Source of the DNA: Treponema sp. | GTDB taxonomy: Bacteria; Spirochaetota; Spirochaetia; Treponematales; Breznakiellaceae | DNA: 5,169 nucleotides | Reading direction: 5' to 3' | Assembly: GCA_031257695.1 (NCBI GenBank) | Contig: JAIROB010000121.1 | Span: forward strand, 1 to 5,169 | Part shown: piece by piece, positions 1-5,169 of the stretch | Position numbering within the stretch: position 1 is the stretch's first letter | Layout of the letters: each line of letters starts with the position of its first letter | Notes under the pieces: generated by a model | What the model was told of the DNA's origin: nothing | The model's database searches: none | What the model saw: the letters and a program-made list of their open reading frames with translations, nothing else | Translations under genes and position numbers: made by a program

Positions 1-235
1 CCCGCCACTCCTTCTCCCCATCCCCACAAAACGCATCCCATCCCTCAAGCAGCCCGCGCAGCCCCTCCGCCAACCCCAGCGCCTGCCGCCTCAGCTCCCC
101 GTGACCGGCCCTTACCTCATCCTCCTTCCCCCCCCTCAACGCAATTTCCAGTTCCCCGGCCAACCCGGCTGTCCCGCCAGCACAAACGGCGTTGCAGGTC
201 CCCTTGAGCCCGTGTACCTCAACGCCGTACTCCGT
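1..235. repeat. Direct repeat, left copy (Hpt-coding segment of downstream kinase)
   Basis: Aligns gaplessly with 4935-5169 at a constant offset of 4934, with 216 of 235 bases identical by hand count (about 92 %). Both copies are cut by the window edges, so the true repeat is longer by an unknown amount. It encodes the Hpt domain from T672 onwards. Confidence 0.93.
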
Positions 236-2248
236 AAGGGATGTCTCCAGATCACTGTCCATCCGGCGTATCAAACCGGGAGTGTGGGTAACAAACGATC
301 TGAAAATGGATATCAGCGCGCCGCCGCTGCCGTAAAGAGCCAGGGCGGCGCCCATGTCAACGCCCTCAACCGGGTGTTCCAAAAGCCAGCGGCTTTCTCC
401 GCCGCTCTCCCCCCCAGCTTCAAAACCCCGCCCGCGAACAGCCCGTTCCCGTCCCTGGTTTTCCGCTTCCCTCAGCGTCTCCTCGCTTTGCCTGTCCCTG
501 ATCCACCGGTTAAGTACCATGTCCAATTGCTTGATGTCTACGGGCTTGGCGATAAAATCGTTGAACGCATTTTCCAAAAACAGTTCCCGGTTCCCCGCAA
601 TAGCGTTGGCGGTCAACGCAACAATAATCACCTGTTGCGCATAAGAACTTCCAATCCCATTCCTGATAATCCGGGTCGTTTCAATTCCGTCCATCTCCGG
701 CATCATGTGGTCCATAAAGATAAGGTCGTAGCGGACCTCTTCCGCCTTTACGCGCCCCACCGCTTCCCGTCCGCTTAACACCGTGTCCACCTTGAGGCCG
801 TAGGGCATGAGCAGGCCTGTCATCACGTCCAGGTTGGTTTGCAGGTCGTCCACCACCAGCACCTTCCCGTAGGGCATCCATGAGCGAATCAAGCTGTTCC
901 CGCGACTCCGGTTCCGGTCCTCAATAAAGCGGAAATTACGGAGATTCGCGACTATTTCGGCGCCGATGGGTGTTTCGTCCAGTATCACCTGGAGCAGGGT
1001 AACCCGGAAACGGCTGCCCTTCCCGTATTCGCTTTCCACCTCGATGCTTCCACCCATCGTCTCCACCAGCCCCTTGGTTATGGACAGCCCCAGGCCCGTC
1101 CCCTCAATCCGCCGGTTCGCCGTCGTGTCAAACTGGGTATATTCGGTAAAGAGTTTTTCCAGATACTCTTTTTTAATTCCCTTGCCGGTATCCTCTACGG
1201 TAAAAGTCAACCACGCGTCGTCCCCCTGCCGCTCCCAGCTTGTCAGCAGCCGGACTTCCCCCTCTTCGGTGTACTTGATGGCGTTGGAAAGAAGGTTGTT
1301 GAGGATCTGTTTGATCCGCACTTCGTCGCCGAAAAGTTTTAACGGAATGGTTTCGTCCAGTTCCAGTTCGAATTCGATGGGTTTTGAGCCGATCCGCATG
1401 ATGTTAAGCTGGACCGTGTCGTTGATAAGGTGGGAAAAATCGTAGCCTGTGGGAAAGATTTCAAAGCTGCCGCTCTCGATTTTTGAAATGTCCAGAATGT
1501 CATTGACTATTTCCAGGAGGAGGGAACCGGAATTGTATATTTTTTCAAGGTTAGTCCGGGTGCCGGCGGGGAGTTCGTTCCCAAGCTCCACCTCCGAAAG
1601 GCCGAGTATCGCGTTGAGGGGGGTGCGGATCTCGTGGCTCATCCGGGCAAGAAAAGAGGATTTTGCCTTGTTTGCCTGTTCCGCATGTTCCTTGGCCTTC
1701 ATCGCATCGGTCATATCCTGAAACAGTACCAGCATCCCCTGGGTGTCTCCTTCCGCGTCCACCATAGGGATGAGCAGTATCGTATAATGCCGGGGATTGC
1801 CTTTCATCCCGATGTCCATGATTCGATTTTCCACAAAGGAGCGGCGCTCCCGTATAGCCCTGAAAAGAATATCCGTTAGGTATTCAAGGGAACCCTTGTC
1901 CATGGTACGGGAGAAGACCGCCCGGAATTCCCTGTCGTTTATTAACTCAAAGCCGGATATGCCCGCCTGGCGCAGGAAGGTTCTGGAACAGTAGATAAAA
2001 CGCAGTCCCCGATCCAGGAGGAGCATTATTTCCTGGGTGTTTTCCAGGAGGAGACTGAAGTATTCTTCCTGCCTTGCCTTTTCGTTAATGACCGCTGCCA
2101 GAAGCTTGTCTTTGGAAGCGATGTACATTTTTGATCGTTCAATGGTTATCCTGGCTATTTCGTACTGACGGACAAGGGAACGGTATTCCCGTTCGATCTG
2201 TTTGTTTTTATTTTCTAATTCAGTTATTCGGACCTGTAGATCATCCAT
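1..2248 (-). CDS. Cytosolic hybrid histidine kinase PAS-HisKA-HATPase-REC-Hpt (3' end beyond window)
   Basis: Tripartite hybrid sensor kinase, 749 codons visible and still open at the left edge. Residues 1-65 are charged and helical (probable coiled coil). About 66-180 form a PAS fold ending in the typical LVLFQDMTD. HisKA has the H-box SHEIRTPLNAILG with phospho-accepting H205. HATPase_c shows the N-box around N318/N322, G1 box DTGKG (353-357), F367 and G2 box GTGLGL (383-388). The receiver (about 461-583) has the acidic pair D467/D468, phospho-acceptor D513 in FMDHMMPEMDG, T546 and K568. A Gly/Arg/Glu-rich linker (about 595-620) leads to an Hpt domain with HGLKG, H679. Expected relay: H205 to D513 to H679 to an external response regulator not seen here. 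All catalytic residues are present. No transmembrane segment is seen, so input probably comes through the PAS domain or the FIST proteins encoded upstream. ATG 2248 lies 11 nt after the preceding FIST stop, implying co-transcription. The ligand is unknown. Confidence 0.95.
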   Translation of the reverse strand, partial: MDDLQVRITELENKNKQIEREYRSLVRQYEIARITIERSKMYIASKDKLLAAVINEKARQEEYFSLLLENTQEIMLLLDRGLRFIYCSRTFLRQAGISGFELINDREFRAVFSRTMDKGSLEYLTDILFRAIRERRSFVENRIMDIGMKGNPRHYTILLIPMVDAEGDTQGMLVLFQDMTDAMKAKEHAEQANKAKSSFLARMSHEIRTPLNAILGLSEVELGNELPAGTRTNLEKIYNSGSLLLEIVNDILDISKIESGSFEIFPTGYDFSHLINDTVQLNIMRIGSKPIEFELELDETIPLKLFGDEVRIKQILNNLLSNAIKYTEEGEVRLLTSWERQGDDAWLTFTVEDTGKGIKKEYLEKLFTEYTQFDTTANRRIEGTGLGLSITKGLVETMGGSIEVESEYGKGSRFRVTLLQVILDETPIGAEIVANLRNFRFIEDRNRSRGNSLIRSWMPYGKVLVVDDLQTNLDVMTGLLMPYGLKVDTVLSGREAVGRVKAEEVRYDLIFMDHMMPEMDGIETTRIIRNGIGSSYAQQVIIVALTANAIAGNRELFLENAFNDFIAKPVDIKQLDMVLNRWIRDRQSEETLREAENQGRERAVRGRGFEAGGESGGESRWLLEHPVEGVDMGAALALYGSGGALISIFRSFVTHTPGLIRRMDSDLETSLTEYGVEVHGLKGTCNAVCAGGTAGLAGELEIALRGGKEDEVRAGHGELRRQALGLAEGLRGLLEGWDAFCGDGEKEWR

Positions 2249-2257
2249 CACAAACCA

Positions 2258-2261
2258 TCCT
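2258..2261 (-). promoter_or_regulatory. Weak ribosome binding site of the downstream hybrid kinase
   Basis: AGGA on the minus strand, 9 nt before ATG 2248. It overlaps the TAG stop of the preceding FIST gene (2260-2262), so translation of the kinase is probably coupled to that of the FIST protein. A GTG at 2251-2249 is in frame directly before the ATG and is a less likely start. The ATGs at 2258 and 2244 are in other frames and hit stops within a few codons. Confidence 0.55.
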
Positions 2262-3411
2262 AAAAACTCGCGGAAATTATGCTGAACTGAAGAAAGCAGT
2301 TACAAATTCCGCCCTGCTCGGACCGAACCGGACAGAACTCGCCTCCGGAATAGATAAACACATAAGGCATTTTTCCCAAGTATTTTTGAAATAACTCCAT
2401 TTCGTCTTTCATGTCCACCAGGGGTACGCTTCGGCCAAAACAGGAAAAAATCAAATGGTTTTTTTTGCCTCCCTCTTTTTTGATCGATTCGGCAAGCTGC
2501 TCCGAGTTGTGCAACACTTCCTCCTGCATCTGGCTGACGAGCTTTAACGTGGCGCCTTCGACAATGGCGCTGCCGCAACGCAGAACGCCGCCATCTTCTA
2601 TACTGTGAATGGCACAGGATTTCGGCCCCCTGCCGTCGTGGTTGTCAATCAGGAGGGGAAACCCATAGACCGCGTTTATTTTATTTTTGGAGATGATGCC
2701 GAGCTTTTCCATAAATTCGACGGCGGGTATGCTGTTTATGCTGATGAGATTGTTGTCCTCGACCCCGGTAACAATGGCCGGCTTGCTGTAGATATTCATC
2801 GCCGGCAGGGATTTGACGGCAAACCGGCTTTCCACGGCGCCGCACACCGTGATAAGGGCCAGGCGGTCGGAGTAGGAGTTTCCGTTATAGATAACCAGGG
2901 GCGTCCTTTTTTCAATGGTTTCGTCAAGGGCATTGGTTCCAAAAAGCGGCGTTCCGCCGGACACGCGGTCGAGAATATCCACCACCCGGTCTCCGGGGAA
3001 ATGGGCGGGATTGGAATGGCAGACCAGTACCAGAGCGGGAGAACATTCCGGAGAGCCGGATAATCGTCCGTACAGTTCCTCAATCCGGGTTTCCCCGTCC
3101 GCATCAAGGGGGTCCGAGATGCCGGTTCTGAAAGAAACATCGTCGCTGGTCAATACCGCCGCCGCCAGCATGTTTTCGCCCATAATTTCGGGCATGGCAA
3201 TGCCGTGGGTGGTACAGCCGATTGATTCAAACGGCAGAGCCCGGGAAACCGCGGCGGCGGCGCCGGAGGAAACAAAATCCAGGGGGCAAAAGATGAGGCC
3301 CGTGGAATTTTTAAGCAGTGAATGTTCCGTATCAAGCTGTTCCAGGATATCATCCACCGCGAGCCGGGGATCGTCTATTTCAAAGGTAGAAGCGGTAAGC
3401 AGCCGTATCAT
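2260..3411 (-). CDS. FIST-domain sensory protein (FIST_N + FIST_C), copy 1, kinase-proximal
   Basis: A 383-residue soluble protein of the FIST family, a predicted intracellular small-ligand sensor that works with signal-transduction proteins. FIST_N covers roughly residues 30-225, with GLIFCPLDF (38-46), the IGCTT turn (64-68) and the SDR triad (181-183). FIST_C covers roughly 226-363, with GFPL (250-253) and the family signature YSGGEFCP (354-361). No signal peptide or membrane segment is visible. It aligns almost without gaps to the FIST protein encoded just upstream, sharing the MxxLTAxTFEIDD amino end, C42, C66, C279, C324 and C360. Its tail is unusual: the HNxT-type motif kept in the paralogue (H375-T378) is replaced by FLQFS, and two extra cysteines appear (C370, C372). 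The start is ATG 3411, supported by a strong Shine-Dalgarno 6 nt upstream and by the amino-terminal match to the paralogue. The kinase starts 11 nt downstream, so this is a likely input partner. The ligand (amino acid, haem/NO or other) is not determined. Confidence 0.92.
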   Translation of the reverse strand: MIRLLTASTFEIDDPRLAVDDILEQLDTEHSLLKNSTGLIFCPLDFVSSGAAAAVSRALPFESIGCTTHGIAMPEIMGENMLAAAVLTSDDVSFRTGISDPLDADGETRIEELYGRLSGSPECSPALVLVCHSNPAHFPGDRVVDILDRVSGGTPLFGTNALDETIEKRTPLVIYNGNSYSDRLALITVCGAVESRFAVKSLPAMNIYSKPAIVTGVEDNNLISINSIPAVEFMEKLGIISKNKINAVYGFPLLIDNHDGRGPKSCAIHSIEDGGVLRCGSAIVEGATLKLVSQMQEEVLHNSEQLAESIKKEGGKKNHLIFSCFGRSVPLVDMKDEMELFQKYLGKMPYVFIYSGGEFCPVRSEQGGICNCFLQFSIISASF

Positions 3412-3417
3412 ATACTA

Positions 3418-3425
3418 ACCTCCTT
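3418..3425 (-). promoter_or_regulatory. Ribosome binding site of FIST copy 1
   Basis: AAGGAGGT on the minus strand, a near-perfect Shine-Dalgarno, 6 nt before ATG 3411. It fixes the start MIRLLT and lies in the 63-nt gap between the two FIST genes. Confidence 0.85.
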
Positions 3426-3474
3426 GTTTTGCAATTATGCCGCACAATATGCGGTCCGCAGCTTTAAACATTCC

Positions 3475-4653
3475 CTAGCAAACCTGTTGAGGAAGATGTT
3501 CCATTACGCAGGAAACGAGGGTGTGATTATGGTATCGGTTTATTACCCGTTCTTTCCCGTTATAGATCGGACAGATTTCCCCTCCGGAATAAACAAGCAT
3601 ATACGGCGGCGCCGGATCTTTTAATTCGTCCCTGACCGCTTCCATTTCGTCCTCCAGGTTTGCCAGGATTATGCCGTGGCTGATACAGGAAAAGATCAAC
3701 ACCGCATCGCCGTTTGCTTTTTTTACCGCGCCGGTAATATTTTTCGTCGTGTCAATGACTTCGCCGGAGCCGGGGAAACCGATATGTATGGCGTAGCCCT
3801 GGGGTATATTGGCGCTGCAGGTCAGGCTCCCATCGTCATTGATGGCATATATGATGAAAAGATGCGGCAGAATGTTGTGGTCCGGATATATGGCAAGGGG
3901 AAACACAAAAAGCAGATCAAGCCTTTCTTCGGTGATAAGGCCGATCTTCTTCATATATTCCGCTGCAGGGATATTATTCACGGTGATCATCCGGTTTCCC
4001 TCCGCCGAGGTAACCAGGGCTTTTTGGGTGTGGATATTGTGGTTCCAGACGGAATCGGCAAAAAACCGGGGCTTTAAATTTCCCGAAAAGAGCAGGACCG
4101 GCATCCTGTCGGAATACGCCGCTCCCCCGTAGATGGTTTTGGGGGTCCTTAGTTTGGTGTCCGCATCCAGGGCACCGGCGCCAAAGACAGGGCTACCCCG
4201 GGATTCCCTGTCCAGAACGCCGACTACCGTATCCCCCGCCAGATCGGACAGGAAGGGGACAATAATGAAGATTAGGGGCGGAGGGCTTTGCAGCGGCGCC
4301 GCCAGTTCCCGGTACACCTTTGCAATCCGCTCCTCCCTGTCTTCCGTCAGGGACTCGGAAAGGCCCGCGTGGAATTCCACATCGTCGCTGGTAAGAACCG
4401 CCAGGGTAAGGATAAGGCCGCCCATAGCCTCCGGTACCGCCGCTCCCAGGGTGGTACAGCCCAGCGTATCAAAGGGCAGGGCTTTGCAGACGGCTTCCGC
4501 TGTTCCCAATTTGATAAAATCCAGGTAACAGAACAGAAGTCCCACCGTGTTTTTCAGGAGACCGCCCTGGCTCCGCAGCTGCTTTTGAATCTCCCGGACC
4601 GCGGCGTCCGCATCGTCTATCTCGAAAGTATAGGCGGTCAGCATTTTTACCAT
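3475..4653 (-). CDS. FIST-domain sensory protein (FIST_N + FIST_C), copy 2, first in the FIST pair
   Basis: A 392-residue cytosolic FIST protein, paralogous to the next gene (about 40-45 % identity by eye). FIST_N (about 30-225) has GLLFCYLDF (38-46), LGCTT (64-68), AVLTSDDVEF (85-94) and YSDR (180-183). FIST_C (about 226-365) has VFPL (250-253), H259, YSGGEICP (355-362) and a carboxyl tail YHNHT (374-378), which resembles the HNQT-like tail of canonical FIST_C domains. Histidines are placed differently from copy 1 (L69 where copy 1 has H69, and H205, H208, H375 and H377 only here), so the two may bind different ligands. Two in-frame ATGs compete: 4659 directly abuts the AGGAGG sequence, while 4653 is 6 nt from it and gives MVKMLT, which aligns with MIRLLT of the paralogue. 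I therefore prefer 4653. It is probably co-transcribed with the downstream FIST and kinase genes. The function as ligand sensor rests on family knowledge only. Confidence 0.92.
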   Translation of the reverse strand: MVKMLTAYTFEIDDADAAVREIQKQLRSQGGLLKNTVGLLFCYLDFIKLGTAEAVCKALPFDTLGCTTLGAAVPEAMGGLILTLAVLTSDDVEFHAGLSESLTEDREERIAKVYRELAAPLQSPPPLIFIIVPFLSDLAGDTVVGVLDRESRGSPVFGAGALDADTKLRTPKTIYGGAAYSDRMPVLLFSGNLKPRFFADSVWNHNIHTQKALVTSAEGNRMITVNNIPAAEYMKKIGLITEERLDLLFVFPLAIYPDHNILPHLFIIYAINDDGSLTCSANIPQGYAIHIGFPGSGEVIDTTKNITGAVKKANGDAVLIFSCISHGIILANLEDEMEAVRDELKDPAPPYMLVYSGGEICPIYNGKERVINRYHNHTLVSCVMEHLPQQVC

Positions 4654-4659
4654 GATCAT

Positions 4660-4668
4660 CCTCCTCCT
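4660..4668 (-). promoter_or_regulatory. Start-deciding ribosome binding site of FIST copy 2
   Basis: AGGAGGAGG on the minus strand. Zero spacing to ATG 4659 and 6 nt to ATG 4653 favour the inner start, removing two residues from the longest possible reading. Confidence 0.8.
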
Positions 4669-4685
4669 GGTAAAAATCGTGGAAA

Positions 4686-4713
4686 TTGTTCGGAAACTTC
4701 AGTTTCCGAACAA
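4686..4713 (-). repeat. Perfect 13-bp inverted repeat (hairpin) between kinase and FIST genes
   Basis: Arms ttgttcggaaact (4686-4698) and agtttccgaacaa (4701-4713) are exact reverse complements around a 2-nt centre. As RNA this gives a stem of 12 pairs with a tetraloop. It lies 15 nt after the stop of the upstream kinase and 17 nt before the FIST Shine-Dalgarno. On the transcribed strand it is followed by AATTTCC and not by a clean U-run, so it is a weak terminator candidate at best. It could instead be an operator, an mRNA processing or stabilising stem, or a dispersed palindrome. The structure is certain; the role is open. Confidence 0.8.
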
Positions 4714-4728
4714 GCCTTGTAACTATCC

Positions 4729-5169
4729 TCAACTATTACCCAAAAACTCTTCAAGCTCCTTGTGCATGGCGTCGTAGTCGAAGTTCTCCGCCTGTTCCCG
4801 AAGCCGGATGATAAAATCCCCGTCCTTCTCATACCGGTACCGCTCCAGTTCCCCCAGCGCCTCCTCGGTCTTATTCGAGTCGAAGTTCCCCGCCGCCGCC
4901 AATAGCCGAACCAAAACTTCCCGCCCGGGTTCCACCCGCCACTCCGTCGCCCCCTCCCCACAGAACGTATCCCATCCCTCAAGCAGCCCGCGCAGCCCCT
5001 CCGTCAATCCCAGCGCCTGCCGCCTCAGCTCCCCGTGACCGGTCCTTACCTCGTCCTCCTTCCCTCTCTTCAACGCAATTTCCAGTTCCCCGGCCAGCCC
5101 GGCTGTCCCGCCCGCACAGACGGCGTTGCAGGTCCCCTTGAGCCCGTGAACCTCGACGGCGTAGTCCGT
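4729..5169 (-). CDS. C-terminal Hpt domain and tail of an upstream hybrid histidine kinase (5' part beyond window)
   Basis: The last 146 residues of a reading frame open at the right edge and ending with TGA at 4729-4731. The eighth visible residue is the phospho-accepting His of HGLKG in an Hpt domain. The following 70 residues match the Hpt end of the kinase at the left edge at 68 of 78 aligned positions overall, so this is almost certainly a second hybrid kinase of the same type. After the Hpt comes a helical tail of about 65 residues with two similar units, AGNFDSNKTEEALGELERY and AENFDYDAMHKELEEFLG, a common extension after Hpt domains in hybrid kinases. The left-edge kinase probably has the same tail outside the window. 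An ATG at 5073 opens the same frame, but the homology extends upstream of it without interruption, so it is internal. Kinase catalytic domains are not visible here and are inferred. Confidence 0.88.
   Translation of the reverse strand, partial: TDYAVEVHGLKGTCNAVCAGGTAGLAGELEIALKRGKEDEVRTGHGELRRQALGLTEGLRGLLEGWDTFCGEGATEWRVEPGREVLVRLLAAAGNFDSNKTEEALGELERYRYEKDGDFIIRLREQAENFDYDAMHKELEEFLGNS
4935..5169. repeat. Direct repeat, right copy (Hpt-coding segment of upstream kinase)
   Basis: Partner of 1-235 in the same orientation. The 19 differences comprise 11 amino-acid-changing and 8 silent substitutions when read in the kinase frames, with no insertions or deletions. This fits coding paralogues and not an insertion sequence. 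Confidence 0.93.

Noticed and set aside
1..235. Terminal direct repeats as ends of a transposon or integrated element
   Set aside because: The repeats are coding, in frame with kinase Hpt domains and lack transposase, recombinase or terminal inverted repeats; paralogy explains them better.
101..778. 225-codon open frame on the plus strand (and other plus-strand frames across 354-2394)
   Set aside because: It lies antisense to the REC-linker-Hpt part of the kinase, has no recognisable domain or ribosome site, and its composition (rich in Pro, Arg, Ser) is what GC-rich antisense reading gives.
681..881. 66-codon minus-strand frame inside the receiver-coding region
   Set aside because: It is out of frame with the kinase, which reads through this region with intact receiver motifs.
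2605..3418. Plus-strand frames opposite FIST copy 1 (152 and 167 codons)
   Set aside because: They are antisense shadows of a clear FIST gene, without a ribosome site or a match to any family I recognise.
3440..3460. Short alternating arms ccgca / tgcgg / ccgca in the gap between the FIST genes, suggesting alternative hairpins or an attenuator
   Set aside because: Stems are only 5 bp, the second would have a 1-nt loop, no U-run follows, and no leader peptide or riboswitch core is visible.
4654..4728. Possible promoter for the FIST genes in the 75-nt gap
   Set aside because: No convincing -35/-10 pair could be read; the gap is mostly taken by the palindrome and the ribosome site. An internal promoter is not excluded.

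Overview
The window is a compact bacterial signal-transduction locus with everything coded on the minus strand. Reading in the direction of transcription, from high to low coordinates, it holds: the C-terminal end of one hybrid histidine kinase (entering at the right edge, stop at 4729); two paralogous FIST-domain sensor proteins (4653-3475 and 3411-2260); and a second hybrid histidine kinase (start at 2248) that runs off the left edge still open after 749 codons. Gaps are short (75, 63 and 11 nt) and each complete start has a Shine-Dalgarno sequence, so FIST-FIST-kinase looks like one operon. Plus-strand open frames are antisense shadows of these genes.

The second kinase has the full phosphorelay set in order: N-terminal helical segment, PAS, HisKA (H205), HATPase_c, receiver (D513) and Hpt (H679). 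No membrane segment or signal peptide is visible in the kinase or the FIST proteins, so this should be a cytosolic system. FIST proteins are known as small-ligand sensory modules, and the NosP subgroup (haem/NO sensors) is typically encoded beside a hybrid kinase. By analogy, the two FIST proteins may set the activity of the kinase downstream. No output response regulator, DNA-binding protein or c-di-GMP enzyme lies in the window, so the final target is unknown.

The two ends of the window are copies of each other. Bases 1-235 and 4935-5169 align without gaps at 216/235 identical positions and encode the same part of the Hpt domain in the two kinases. The locus has therefore grown by duplication: the kinases are recent paralogues at this end, while the two FIST proteins (about 40-45 % identical by eye, nearly gapless) are much older paralogues. 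A perfect 13-bp inverted repeat lies between the first kinase and the FIST genes.

The organism cannot be fixed from this window. Strong AGGAGG ribosome sites, the standard code with TGA and TAG stops, moderately high G+C and abundant duplicated cytosolic hybrid kinases with FIST proteins would fit a free-living or gut spirochaete (Treponema-like) or a similar anaerobe. This is a low-confidence impression.
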